Notes: generated by a model from the sequence alone, not told the origin. A stretch of 60,607 nt of DNA from Acidobacteriota bacterium (GCA_019639215.1 JAHBSH010000004.1:1-60607); one strand, 5' to 3'. Positions 25,173 to 34,428 are shown, numbered from the stretch's first letter. Translations and numbers: made by a program.

Positions 25173-25292
25173 ACTGGATTCTCCTATTTTGTCTTAGATA
25201 TTGGCCTGTAACACCTGCAGCAAATACACGCTCAGGCAGAAATTGACTTTAATCAAAGTTAAACGGAGCACTGCCGAATTGTCAACATAAAA

Positions 25293-25323
25293 CACCGCTA
25301 CGATCTATTGGATCGTAGCGGTG
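25293..25323 (-). terminator. 13-bp hairpin, terminator of the giant surface-protein gene
   Basis: CACCGCTACGATC (25293-25305), loop TATTG and GATCGTAGCGGTG (25311-25323) form a perfect stem. On the minus strand it is followed by TTTTATG, as in an intrinsic terminator. Confidence 0.7.
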
Positions 25324-25356
25324 GCTAAACAGTAGATTAAGTTTGGTGATCGCCAG

Positions 25357-25387
25357 ACTCGGAGAGATCCTCAAGATCTCTCCGAGT
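25357..25387. repeat. Second 13-bp hairpin of the same geometry
   Basis: ACTCGGAGAGATC (25357-25369), loop CTCAA and GATCTCTCCGAGT (25375-25387) form a perfect stem 33 nt from the terminator hairpin. It lies between the stop of the giant gene and that terminator and has no T-run. Confidence 0.65.
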
Positions 25388-25402
25388 TATGGCTCGACCA
25401 TT

Positions 25403-28400
25403 TTAGTTCCTATGAGAGTAGGCGACGATGGGGATATCAGTGCCGAAGCCGAAGGTGATGGAGTAGACACCGGCTGTTGTGCCGTTGACCCACCATTGAC
25501 CGTTCGGTTTGAAGACAGCGATATCTTCCCTGCCGTCACCGTCATAGTCGCCGGGAACGGGTATGTTGTCGGCTGAACCGAAGACCGTGGTCTGCGTTCC
25601 GCCGGTACTCTTGAGGATGTACCACGTACCGTTCGAAGGCCTGAACACCGCCACGTCGTCGATGCCGTCTCCGTCATAGTCGCCGGGGACAAGCTTGTCT
25701 CCCGCCACTCCATGCGTGACATTCATCGAACCGCCGCCGGACAGCTGTCCCGACCATGTGCCGTTCGTATAGATTATGCCGTCGGTCTTTCCGTCTCCGT
25801 CATAATCTGCCGGTACAGGCGTGTCCCCGTGGTTCGTGAAGATGATGTTCTCTCCCGTCGCCGCCAGGATATACCAGACACCTGTGACCTGTCTGAACAC
25901 ACCGTAATCGGTACGTCCGTCACCGTCGAAGTCCCCGATCGCAGGTACGTCCCCGGGATAACCCCATGAAACGCCCATCACCGTGAAGTCCGAACTCCTC
26001 AGGACATAGAAGTCGGGAAGGGCACCGTCCGCGTTAACGCGATAGATGGCTCCGTCCGTCCTTCCGTCTCCGTCATAGTCGCCGGGAACCAGCACGTCCG
26101 TCGGAAGTCCCCACGCATAGCCCGTAAAGCCTTCCGTCGATCTCTGCTGATACCAGACGCCGTTGCTCGGACGGAACACGGAGATGTCCGTTTTGCCGTC
26201 TCCGTCGAAGTCGGCCCTTGCCGATCCGGTCGTCGGGCATTCGCCTCCGCCTTCGCCGTTGAACGTCAGCGTCCAGCCTCCGGCCAGCGAACCGCCGTCA
26301 CCGCCGGCGAAGTCCACCACGAACAGCCTCCACACGCCGTCGGCATTGGTTCCGCCGAACGTCGATGCGAAGGTCGCCGTGTTGCCGCCTGCCGGCCCCG
26401 GATGGCTGTAGGTCGTGCCCGGCCCCGGTGACGGGAACGGGTCGCCCGTGTAGTATGCCGTCGGTTTGTACGTTCCGGCATCCCACGGACCCACATCCGG
26501 CAAAAGATCGGTTCCCGCGTCACTGAGCTTGTATGTCACTCCCGACATCTCGCCAGCGGCTCCCGCACCGTCCTGAAGCAGCAGTGCCGCTCCCGTCGGC
26601 CCGACAAGCACTATCCCGAGATCCTCCGGCCATGTGTGCCCGAAGCTGTTTATCGTCACCTCGACAGCATCTGCCGTCGATGGCAGCGTTCCCACTCCGC
26701 TCACCGTTATCTCCGACGGATACGGACTTCCGGGGGCTCCCGCTCCATCCGATATCACTATCGGTGCCGTGTTCGATACCTCTACCGTTCCTCCCGTCGG
26801 ACACGGCGTCGGTGTCGGACTCGGTGTCGGTGTAGCCGTCGGGCTTGGTGTTGGCGTTGCCGTCGGACTCGGTGTTGGTGTCGGCGTCGGGCTTGGCCCG
26901 GGGCCGCCTTCGACACCGGGGTTGATGCCGAACCAAAACGCTCCTACCGCCTGCGCGGTGGTACCCGTCGTTGCAACATAGGTCGTGTCACGGAAACTCG
27001 TCACAACCAGCGTGTACGTGGTCCCCGCCGTCAGGCTGGCTGTCAGGCGTGAACTGGGCTGTGCCCCCTGGAAACCGGTCGCCGTTGCCGTCACTCCGTT
27101 CGCCGTGTACGGCCCCGGCAGTACCGTCAGCGTTCCCGTGAAATCGTCGTTGAACGCCACCGTGCCCGCCGCCGGAGATTCCGGATCGAACGTCGTATAG
27201 AGCCTCAGGAACGTATCCAGCGCGTCCGACGGCGTTCCCGTCGTGTTCACGCTTGATGCCTCGAACGTGTGCGTTCCCGACTCCGTGGCCGTGAACGTGA
27301 ACGTGTCGTAATACTGAACTCCCGACCCGCTCGTCGATCCGTTCGGGTTCGCAAACGTCGGACTGCTCGACGTCAACTCTCCCGATCCGTAATACGCCGG
27401 CAACGGTGTCGGTGTCGGACTCGGACTTGGTGTCGGCGTCGGTGTCGGCGTTGGACTCGGTGTCGGTGTTGGAGTTGGGGTTGCTCCGCCGCATGAATAA
27501 TCATCTGAGACAAAAGTGATCGACCATCCACCGGACATAGTGCCGGCATCAGAATTCGCATCGTCAACAACATATAGAGACCAAGTTCCATTCATTGATG
27601 TTCCATCCGTGCCAAATACTGACTCGAAGGTGGACGCTCCTGCTGGGGCCGGATTTGCGTAGGGGCCTGACGGGGCAGGAGCTACGAACGGGTCATCTGC
27701 TCCAGCGTTTGTGGGCCTGTAAGTGGCTCCGTTTGCGAACGCGGTAGTCGGAACAGGACCTTCGCCATCGTCAGCTAAAGTAAAAGTTACCGGCGGCTGA
27801 CTTCCGGTTGATCCGGCACCCGCGTCTGAGAGAATTATGAATCTCTGTCCGCCAGGGCCGACCAGCAACATATCAATGTCAGTTTGCCACGAATGAGCGA
27901 GATCATGGAAAGTAACCTGTATCAGCTTTCTTCCTGACAAACCACTTGCCGTAATATTTGACGGATATGGATTAGCAGCCCCCGCGGGTGATGCCAATCC
28001 GGCTGGTATTTCAATCGCTGTTGTGTTTGAGAAGGTAACAGGCTCCCCACCCAACGGAACTCCTAATCGATATGTCTCGGACAAATGAACCGTAGGTGAT
28101 TCATAGTCAACAGAAAAATCAAGTGTGATCTCACTGCCGCAGGGAGCTTCACCTGGAACATCAAAAGTAAAGTTCCGCGTTTCGCTCGTTCCCGGAGCGA
28201 TCGTGCCGAATTGTATAGGCCCGCTAGGGTTGCTTATGCCGCCCGTCGCGGCTAAAACCGCCTCGGCCGCGGTAGATGCACCTCCGCCGACGTTATTAAG
28301 CGTCAAGGCTACAGTGACCGTTTCGCCTGGTTCCGGAACCTGATTTGTTGGGGTTCCGGTGTCAGATACATATGCCACTGACGGGACAAGATGGGGAGCA

Positions 28401-29542
28401 TCAGGCGGGATACAAGTCAGTTTAAAATTAGATGTGGTTCCACCAAAGCCACCTGCTGCACTTCGTCCGCCTACTGCATAAAGAACACCGCTTAGCACAG
28501 CTGCCGAAAATCTCGATCTAACTTCGGGCATATTCGGCAATGCTTCCCATGTGTCGTTAGAAAAATTGTAACTTACACCTGTTGCGGTGATCGCGCCTCC
28601 GGCTGACCCCGTGTAACCGCCAGCAATAATGAGAGAACCATTGTAGTTGGTGTAGGCTCCACCCCAACGCTCAGTCGGAAGGTCTGCGATCGCTGCGTCA
28701 TCCCACGTATTGGCAACCGGATCGTATCTATACGTTTTTGCATACGATACTGTTGAGGTACTGTCTGACCAAACACCGCCTGCCCCATATATATAGTCAC
28801 CCTGGGTGAACAGTTGGATAAAACCAGCTTGATGTGGATAAGCAGCTCCAGCACTCCATGTATTCGTGGCGATGTCATAGATCTCAAATGCGGATGTATA
28901 CACGCCGCTAGCCGGGCTTCCTCCCACTTTATAAATTTTGCCGTTGTAATATACTGCGGCCTGATTCCACGTCGGTGTGGAAAAAGGAGCCAGCGTGTCG
29001 TAGGTATTAGCGGCGACATTGTATCGGTACAAACTCGACATTGAGTTTCCGGCAGTCGGCTCTGCACCGCCCAATATGTATGCATTTGTTCCATCGGTCA
29101 CGGCTGACGACCATTCAAGGGCCATCGGGACAGATGCGATAGACGTCCATGTTGTACCGTCAAATCTATAAGAATTTGCGGAAATGGCGCCACTGACAAC
29201 ACCGCCGAAACTGTAGATATTGTCACCTATGGTCACTAATGGATTATCCAAGATCGGTGAGGGAATAGCAGTTCCTGTGCCCCATTCACATGGAGAAACT
29301 CCAATGTTTGCAGGCAGCGAGTCCGGAACTCCCTTTTTCTCCAAAATGTCTGATCCCAAGTCAAAGCCGGTTCTGGCATTGTTTTCGGGAAGCGATATGT
29401 CATTTCCTGTCCTAGTTCTTGTTTGAGCAAATACAAGAGCAGGCAAGACCAGTGCGATCATAAGCATGTAACTTACGGTCTGGCGCACCGCATGAGAGTT
29501 CCAAATACGACTCCGCTTATGAGATCTTTTTTTGATAGACAT
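25403..29542 (-). CDS. Giant secreted protein: Kelch, P-domains and FG-GAP-like repeats
   Basis: A 1379-aa protein. The ATG at 29542 follows AGGAGG; an ATG 33 nt upstream is less likely. After a signal segment (VSYMLMIALVLPALVFA) come about six Kelch blades (residues about 85-385, e.g. YILGGAEPTAGNSMSSLYRY), a CARDB-like domain (VPEPGETVTVALTLNNVGG), two proprotein-convertase P-domains (SNTTAIEIPAG and SNTAPIVISDG), and a beta-domain between them. Low-complexity TPTPSPTP linkers join the parts. The last 300 residues are about seven DFDGDGKTDISVFRPSNG-type repeats like those of the downstream neighbour. It is probably a surface adhesin or carbohydrate-binding protein. No C-terminal sorting signal is recognised. 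Confidence 0.82.
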   Translation of the reverse strand: MSIKKRSHKRSRIWNSHAVRQTVSYMLMIALVLPALVFAQTRTRTGNDISLPENNARTGFDLGSDILEKKGVPDSLPANIGVSPCEWGTGTAIPSPILDNPLVTIGDNIYSFGGVVSGAISANSYRFDGTTWTSIASVPMALEWSSAVTDGTNAYILGGAEPTAGNSMSSLYRYNVAANTYDTLAPFSTPTWNQAAVYYNGKIYKVGGSPASGVYTSAFEIYDIATNTWSAGAAYPHQAGFIQLFTQGDYIYGAGGVWSDSTSTVSYAKTYRYDPVANTWDDAAIADLPTERWGGAYTNYNGSLIIAGGYTGSAGGAITATGVSYNFSNDTWEALPNMPEVRSRFSAAVLSGVLYAVGGRSAAGGFGGTTSNFKLTCIPPDAPHLVPSVAYVSDTGTPTNQVPEPGETVTVALTLNNVGGGASTAAEAVLAATGGISNPSGPIQFGTIAPGTSETRNFTFDVPGEAPCGSEITLDFSVDYESPTVHLSETYRLGVPLGGEPVTFSNTTAIEIPAGLASPAGAANPYPSNITASGLSGRKLIQVTFHDLAHSWQTDIDMLLVGPGGQRFIILSDAGAGSTGSQPPVTFTLADDGEGPVPTTAFANGATYRPTNAGADDPFVAPAPSGPYANPAPAGASTFESVFGTDGTSMNGTWSLYVVDDANSDAGTMSGGWSITFVSDDYSCGGATPTPTPTPSPTPTPTPTPSPSPTPTPLPAYYGSGELTSSSPTFANPNGSTSGSGVQYYDTFTFTATESGTHTFEASSVNTTGTPSDALDTFLRLYTTFDPESPAAGTVAFNDDFTGTLTVLPGPYTANGVTATATGFQGAQPSSRLTASLTAGTTYTLVVTSFRDTTYVATTGTTAQAVGAFWFGINPGVEGGPGPSPTPTPTPSPTATPTPSPTATPTPSPTPTPCPTGGTVEVSNTAPIVISDGAGAPGSPYPSEITVSGVGTLPSTADAVEVTINSFGHTWPEDLGIVLVGPTGAALLLQDGAGAAGEMSGVTYKLSDAGTDLLPDVGPWDAGTYKPTAYYTGDPFPSPGPGTTYSHPGPAGGNTATFASTFGGTNADGVWRLFVVDFAGGDGGSLAGGWTLTFNGEGGGECPTTGSARADFDGDGKTDISVFRPSNGVWYQQRSTEGFTGYAWGLPTDVLVPGDYDGDGRTDGAIYRVNADGALPDFYVLRSSDFTVMGVSWGYPGDVPAIGDFDGDGRTDYGVFRQVTGVWYILAATGENIIFTNHGDTPVPADYDGDGKTDGIIYTNGTWSGQLSGGGSMNVTHGVAGDKLVPGDYDGDGIDDVAVFRPSNGTWYILKSTGGTQTTVFGSADNIPVPGDYDGDGREDIAVFKPNGQWWVNGTTAGVYSITFGFGTDIPIVAYSHRN
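26795..26900. repeat. Hexanucleotide-type repeat coding for a TPTPSP linker
   Basis: An imperfect array of GGTGTC/GGACTC-like hexamers in the giant gene, encoding alternating Thr/Ser-Pro. A second array lies at 27405-27485. Length changes in steps of six would keep the frame. Confidence 0.7.
27405..27485. repeat. Second TPTPSP linker repeat
   Basis: Hexamer array similar to the one at 26795-26900, lying after the first P-domain of the encoded protein. Confidence 0.7.
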
Positions 29543-29575
29543 CAGAAACTCCTCCTTGAAGTTTGGTTCACGCAT

Positions 29576-30019
29576 TGCGTGTTCCTCAGGTTGACCAATA
29601 AATTAAGCAGTTGTGTGATACCCAGATCGCATCCGGTGTCGAATAGAATTATCGAGTATGACCGTTAGACCTATGACAGGTCTTTCAACTGCTGAGAATT
29701 CCGTAAACCGAAAGCCGACGGAAAAACACCAATTCACAAATCACGGCTTTTGTGACCTGCGACAACAAGATGTGGATTAAAAAGTGCCTTCAAGAATAGA
29801 CCAATTCTATTTTTTTTTAAAGCATTAAATCATAGTGGTACGAATTGCGACGACTTCTATTGGTTTAAGAGAGGTGATCTTTGCTGGAGAAATACTTACT
29901 GAATGAGCGGAAAAGGATAGTTGTCAGAGCAGAATAAGACGGACTATATATTGAGTCAATTAGAAGACCGGTTCGCTTGTGAAGCGGGCCGGTCATCAGG
30001 AAAAGGAGAGTATTGGGTA
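29576..30019. other. Long intergenic region upstream of the giant gene
   Basis: About 440 bp, AT-rich in the middle (a T9 run near 29810), without a credible gene. It holds a small hairpin AGACCT / AGGTCT (29667-29683) and a 13-bp hairpin, GACCGGTTCGCTT with AAGCGGGCCGGTC (29966-29994, loop GTG). Two pairs of the latter are G-U only if transcribed from the plus strand. No clear sigma-70 promoter for the minus-strand gene was found. Confidence 0.5.
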
Positions 30020-30052
30020 AAAGCGGGGCTGGTTCTCATCCAGCCCCGCTTT
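30020..30052 (-). terminator. Terminator of the branching-enzyme/zinc-ribbon operon
   Basis: AAGCGGGGCTGG (30021-30032) and CCAGCCCCGCTT (30040-30051) form a perfect GC-rich stem with a 7-nt loop. On the minus strand it is followed by TTACCC after the stem's own T's. It lies about 50 nt past the stop of the zinc-ribbon gene. Confidence 0.7.
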
Positions 30053-30099
30053 GCTTATATTCATTCCCTAAGATCTCTAGCCGCTCATCCGCACGGGCC

Positions 30100-31194
30100 C
30101 TATCTTAATACTGCCACGACCATCAGGATCAGGATCAGCAGAACAAAAACTAGAGCAGCGATCTTCAAAATGCTGTAAGGGCGTCCGCCATGAACCTGAC
30201 CGGTGCGGCCGTTTATTACTATTTGATAGGTTTTCCCGCTAAATCTATAAGCACCGGAATAGACGGGCAAAAGTATGTGCTTGAAGGAAATGTCCGAATA
30301 GTGTGTATTGACATCATTGATATGCTGACGGTCGCCGCCGATGTCCCTCTTACAATCAGAGACTATGATGCCTTGAGCTATTTCCTTGAACCGCTCAAAG
30401 CCTCCGTCTAACGGCACGCGATACGCTTCCGCCTTGTGGCCTGAAAGATACGCGGGTTCATAAGGCCTGAGTTCCGGCAGATCCCATGGTTCGAGGCGTT
30501 CAAGATATTCTCGCCTGATCGATGTCGTTGCCGGAACGCATACATCATCAAAATGACGGGCGACACGGCCCGAAACAGATGTCCAACGCGTTTTAGTGAC
30601 AGAACGCTGTTCCTGCTTGCCATTGACCGTGACTGTCTCCCATTCGGTGTAATTATCGCCGCGCTGGCCGGAATAATCGCTGACGGTTGCCGCGTCGTAT
30701 GTCCAGTAAGGGATATAGATGCTGACCAGTTTGTCCGATTCGGCAAGGTGCTTGAGCTTTGACGGAGCAAACCACAGCGAATGGAGCCATTTCTTAAAAC
30801 CATCGGCAGCATGCCCTGTGGATATACTGAACGGCAAGACACCGTGCGGTGCAACAAGCGGATCGGCGGCCTTTGGCTGAGCAACGATCTTTGCACCGCA
30901 AAAAGCGCATACCGTAGCAGTTTCCGGCGGCGTGAAATTTACGGTCGCTCCGCACGAGGAACATTGTATCTGCAAAGCATCGACAGCCATCGGGGCAAGC
31001 CGCTGCGCTCCTGCCCGGATAAATTCGTTAAAAGACCTTTCCTCAACGCTGCCTGTGACGTGAACCTCTTCCTTATGTCCGCAATATTCACAATGAAGAC
31101 CACCAACCGCCGCAGAATAGACCATGTTGGCTCCGCAGTTCTCACACAGAAAACGCGAGATGTCTTCTTTCTTATTAGCGGTTGTATCCTGCAT
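30100..31194 (-). CDS. Zinc-ribbon protein with C-terminal membrane helix
   Basis: A 364-aa protein. There are two zinc ribbons: C17-x2-C20 with C35-x2-C38, and C78-x2-C81 with C96-x2-C99. A long central domain (about 115-330) has conserved-looking aromatic segments (YIPYWTYDA, LPVYSGAYRF). One strong membrane helix ends the protein (about 343-362), so the bulk is probably cytoplasmic and tail-anchored. This architecture recurs as an uncharacterised family; some annotations call it primosomal-protein-N'-like only because of the zinc ribbons. It starts 2 nt after the GH57 gene ends, so the two are translationally coupled. A link to glycogen is only suggested by this. Confidence 0.75.
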   Translation of the reverse strand: MQDTTANKKEDISRFLCENCGANMVYSAAVGGLHCEYCGHKEEVHVTGSVEERSFNEFIRAGAQRLAPMAVDALQIQCSSCGATVNFTPPETATVCAFCGAKIVAQPKAADPLVAPHGVLPFSISTGHAADGFKKWLHSLWFAPSKLKHLAESDKLVSIYIPYWTYDAATVSDYSGQRGDNYTEWETVTVNGKQEQRSVTKTRWTSVSGRVARHFDDVCVPATTSIRREYLERLEPWDLPELRPYEPAYLSGHKAEAYRVPLDGGFERFKEIAQGIIVSDCKRDIGGDRQHINDVNTHYSDISFKHILLPVYSGAYRFSGKTYQIVINGRTGQVHGGRPYSILKIAALVFVLLILILMVVAVLR

Positions 31195-31196
31195 AG

Positions 31197-32858
31197 CTAC
31201 TGGGAAGTTTGGGGTGAAGCGTAGATCGAAAAATCTATCTCAGCAAAGATATTGTCGCGAGATTCTATCTCGGTAAGGAGTTCTACCTGTTCTGAGGTGA
31301 GGGCGGCTGTTGTTTGTCCTTCGTTATCCTGAGTCACGCTTTCAAGCATTTCCGCCAAAAGTCCGAAACGCTGAATATGTGAACGAAACCGGCGTGATGA
31401 GTATTCGACCGTCGTTCCCTGATATATCTGAAATGCCCAGTCTGAAGATTGTGCAAGCAGAAGTTCGCGGGCCATCTGATCTAAAATGCGTTGTACCGAA
31501 GGATCGCTCGATCTGCGGCCTGCCACAAATCTATTGGCATATTCGGTCATCTTGCGTTCGGCATCGTGCTGATACGGATACATCCACGAATTCCCTTCGT
31601 TTAGCCAAACCTTGTAATACCCGTTCTCGCCCCACGATGACGATGTCGGCTGCTGTATCTGTATCGGAATGCCGCTGTCCAGAAAATCTCCGGGCGTGAC
31701 GGCAGCGATCTCATCCTGATCAAAATGCAGCTTTTTGAAGAAAAAATCTATGAACTGCGGCCCCTCAAACCACCAATGGCCGAAAAGCTCGGCATCATAC
31801 GGTGAAACAACAAGCGGCGGATGGCCTTCGAAGGTCTCACGGAGCTGGTACGCCTGCTTTATCCGCTCACCGATGAAATGCGATGCGTTCTCAGCGGCTT
31901 TGTCGCGAGCAAGCGACGGAATGTAAGGCTGTTTTGCCTGCTGCGGCACATTTTTTCCTGAGATCCGGTGATATTTCAACCCCAGATGCCGCCGGTTGCC
32001 GTCTTCGTGCAGATGCGGTTTCAGCATTTCATAAGGAGCGTCCCAACCAATGTCGCGATAAAATTCGCGGTAAAGATCATTTCCCGGATAACCTATCTCA
32101 GCCGACCATACCTGCTGACTTGTCTCGACATCGCGGGCAAAAACTGCCGTTCCGTTCGGGCATACGACCGGTGCATGAACGCCAAATCTTGGCCGCGGAT
32201 CACCATAAAGTATCGCGTGAGTATCAGAGATGAAATATTCGATGCCGTTGTCTTTCAGCAGAGCTTCGATGCCGGGTTCGTAGGCACATTCCGGCAGCCA
32301 GATGCCGCGCGGCTGACGGTGAAAATGCTTTTTATAATTTGCGACCGCAACGCTGATCTGGGCTCGGCGGGCTTCCGGCGTGGAAATGAGCGGAAGAAAT
32401 CCGTGCGTCGCTCCGCAGGTAATTATCTCGATCACGCCTTCGTCCTGAAGCTCGCGAAAAGCTCTGATAAGGTCTCTGCCGTAACGATCTTCCCAAAGCC
32501 CATGTGACGCCGACAGATTATCGACATACATCTGTGCCGCCGCCTCAAACTCAGGTGCCTCTTTTCTCGTACGTTCAAGTTCTTTTTTTGCGAGTTCAAG
32601 AAGATTTTCCAGATGCCGCGTGTAGCGTTCCTGCAACAGCGGATCTGCCAGCATCTCTGACAGCGGCGGCGAAACGTTCATCGCCAACCGGGGCTTTGCT
32701 CCGGCATCATGCAAACTCTGAAATATGAAAATTAGCGGAAGATAGACCTCGGTTATCGCTTCGTATAACCAATCTTCTTCAAGAAATTCGGGATACTCAG
32801 GATGCCTGACAAATGGCAGGTGAGCGTGAAGTATCAGGCTGAAATATCCGACGGGCAT
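31197..32858 (-). CDS. GH57 1,4-alpha-glucan branching enzyme
   Basis: A 553-aa enzyme of the GH57/DUF1957 type. Motif 1 is LHAHLPFVRHP. The nucleophile is E190 in IWLPECAYEPG, and the acid/base is D355 in SPYDAELFGHWWFEG. This pattern and length match the branching enzymes of Thermus and relatives, which make alpha-1,6 branches in glycogen-like polymers. No signal peptide is present, so it acts in the cytoplasm. A DUF4912 gene lies upstream on the same strand, a pairing seen in other genomes. The downstream zinc-ribbon gene is coupled to it. Confidence 0.88.
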   Translation of the reverse strand: MPVGYFSLILHAHLPFVRHPEYPEFLEEDWLYEAITEVYLPLIFIFQSLHDAGAKPRLAMNVSPPLSEMLADPLLQERYTRHLENLLELAKKELERTRKEAPEFEAAAQMYVDNLSASHGLWEDRYGRDLIRAFRELQDEGVIEIITCGATHGFLPLISTPEARRAQISVAVANYKKHFHRQPRGIWLPECAYEPGIEALLKDNGIEYFISDTHAILYGDPRPRFGVHAPVVCPNGTAVFARDVETSQQVWSAEIGYPGNDLYREFYRDIGWDAPYEMLKPHLHEDGNRRHLGLKYHRISGKNVPQQAKQPYIPSLARDKAAENASHFIGERIKQAYQLRETFEGHPPLVVSPYDAELFGHWWFEGPQFIDFFFKKLHFDQDEIAAVTPGDFLDSGIPIQIQQPTSSSWGENGYYKVWLNEGNSWMYPYQHDAERKMTEYANRFVAGRRSSDPSVQRILDQMARELLLAQSSDWAFQIYQGTTVEYSSRRFRSHIQRFGLLAEMLESVTQDNEGQTTAALTSEQVELLTEIESRDNIFAEIDFSIYASPQTSQ

Positions 32859-32952
32859 AGAGCGATCAGAATAGGTGAACCAACGCTATAAATACTTTTA
32901 CCGTCCTAAAAAAATACTTAAGCCCGGCAAACGGATCAGACGTTCCGAAACA

Positions 32953-33165
32953 TCATAGCATAACCCGCCGACCGGAAACGGGTCTGACCCATTTTTTAAG
33001 GCTATCCTCAGCTTGCTCCTGCGAAATTCCGCCTTCGCTCTTTGCGGCTTCGAGGCCATTGCGGACTTTTTCGATCACATAAAGATGATATTGCACATCC
33101 TCAATCGAGGCATTGTCCGGCAGGCTTTTAAGTAGCGTTTTAATTTCTTCCTTTGTCGATGCCAT
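32953..33165 (-). CDS. Small antitoxin-like protein, orphan
   Basis: A 70-aa protein starting MASTKEEIKTLLKSLPDN and continuing with SIEDVQYHLYVIEKVRNGLE, a pattern common among small addiction-module antitoxins. The ATG at 33165 follows GGAGGAAAGAA; an in-frame start 42 nt upstream lacks such a site. No toxin-like gene is adjacent, so it looks like an orphan antitoxin or the remnant of a lost pair. It stands alone between the GH57 and DUF4912 genes. Confidence 0.7.
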   Translation of the reverse strand: MASTKEEIKTLLKSLPDNASIEDVQYHLYVIEKVRNGLEAAKSEGGISQEQAEDSLKKWVRPVSGRRVML

Positions 33166-33293
33166 TTCTTTCCTCCGACATGTGTCGTCATTATAACTTA
33201 ACCACAAACTTGACGGCTAACTTTAATCGACCACTAACGAGTTCTACCATACATGACCTTCAACAGTAACTTCGAGTCTTCGGAATCTACTCG

Positions 33294-34391
33294 CTAAACG
33301 ACTCTGCCAATGCTATGTGATGATGATGTCGGAGCGAATTTTGAGAACCTGTCCAACCCGCGAGGTTTTGTGCGGAGGCGTTTCGGGAAATTTACGAGGC
33401 TAGCGCCGAAAACGGCCGGGCCGATCTCTTCGAATTCCTCTTCAAACTCGTTTTCGTCGATCTCAAACTCTGATCTGAGTGCTGCCAATGCGTTATCGCG
33501 GGAAATTTTGTCAGCCGCGGTTTGGAGCAATGTAAAAAGCTTTTCGCCGATGCGGTGACGGAGTTCTTCCAAAGCGGCCCCGGCTGACAACATCGTCATT
33601 GCGTACCGTATCTCTTCCGCATCAAAACCGTTTACATCTTCTGACCGGCGGCCGATCAGTTTTGCAAATGCCGAATACGAAGCATTCTCTGCGTGTTCTA
33701 CGTCGTCGCCCGCGATAGCAACATCAAAAGCATCTTGCTTGAACCCTGAAACATCCAGAACCTCCGCAAATTTCTGTGCCGGAATACGCCAATCTGCTTC
33801 TGTTGCAACACGCGGCGAAGGACTTTTTCGTGGGGTTGCTATAGTGTTTGAATACAGCACACGAATGAACGGACGGTTCGGCGCATAAAAACCGATCTCC
33901 GCACGATAATCGCTGTCTGCATTTACGTTGAACCACCACGAACCTTCGGCATCGGCGGCATGTATCTCTTCCGCTTCGCGTTTGAGGTCAACCAGCTTTA
34001 GGGCAAGCGTGTAACTGCCTGTATTCGCCCCAAGGGCCTTGTTCAGCGTCTGATACGGATTACTGCGGACAGACCAGTAAAAATGAAGCCTGTTCGGCGA
34101 CTGCATCTGCAGGCGGGCGCGGTTCTCGCGTTCCAATTCAGGAAGTTCCGGCATGGAAAGCAGTTTGAATGCAGGTGAGCGTTCCGGCTCATCTTCTGCC
34201 GCTTCTTCGTCAATTTCGGAATCAGGCTCTGCGATCTCGGCAGATGCTTCTGCCCTTAGAAGAACTTCGGCAACGTCCGGCCTAACGCTGTCACCGGATG
34301 AGACTGGCTGCGGTTCGTCAAGAACAAATTCGATCACGGCATCTTTCTCCGTTTCTTCTGCTGCCGCCTTTATTTCTTTTGTATCGGTCAT
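33294..34391 (-). CDS. DUF4912 domain protein
   Basis: A 365-aa protein. The first 75 residues are strongly acidic and low in complexity. The DUF4912 domain follows (NRLHFYWSVRSNPYQTL, then WWFNVNADSDYRAEIGF), a domain often encoded beside GH57 enzymes. The C-terminal 150 residues are mostly helical with runs of Glu. No signal peptide or membrane helix is seen. The function is unknown; a role in glycogen or cell-surface glycan handling is suggested only by the neighbourhood. Confidence 0.78.
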   Translation of the reverse strand: MTDTKEIKAAAEETEKDAVIEFVLDEPQPVSSGDSVRPDVAEVLLRAEASAEIAEPDSEIDEEAAEDEPERSPAFKLLSMPELPELERENRARLQMQSPNRLHFYWSVRSNPYQTLNKALGANTGSYTLALKLVDLKREAEEIHAADAEGSWWFNVNADSDYRAEIGFYAPNRPFIRVLYSNTIATPRKSPSPRVATEADWRIPAQKFAEVLDVSGFKQDAFDVAIAGDDVEHAENASYSAFAKLIGRRSEDVNGFDAEEIRYAMTMLSAGAALEELRHRIGEKLFTLLQTAADKISRDNALAALRSEFEIDENEFEEEFEEIGPAVFGASLVNFPKRLRTKPRGLDRFSKFAPTSSSHSIGRVV

Positions 34392-34403
34392 AACTATATA
34401 CGA

Positions 34404-34428
34404 TCCTTGCAGAATAGATCCGCAAGGA
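34404..34428. other. Small inverted repeat before the DUF4912 gene
   Basis: TCCTTGC (34404-34410) and GCAAGGA (34422-34428) form a 7-bp stem in the short leader of the DUF4912 gene. It could also be the terminator of the gene upstream, but has no T-run. Confidence 0.3.

Noticed and set aside
26795..27485. Repeat arrays considered as a CRISPR or VNTR locus
   Set aside because: The units are in-frame hexamers coding for Thr/Ser-Pro linkers inside a long gene; there are no spacers of CRISPR type.
29921..30178. 85-aa open frame across the hairpin pair
   Set aside because: It runs through two strong hairpins and into the zinc-ribbon gene on the other strand; no start signal and no protein-like pattern.
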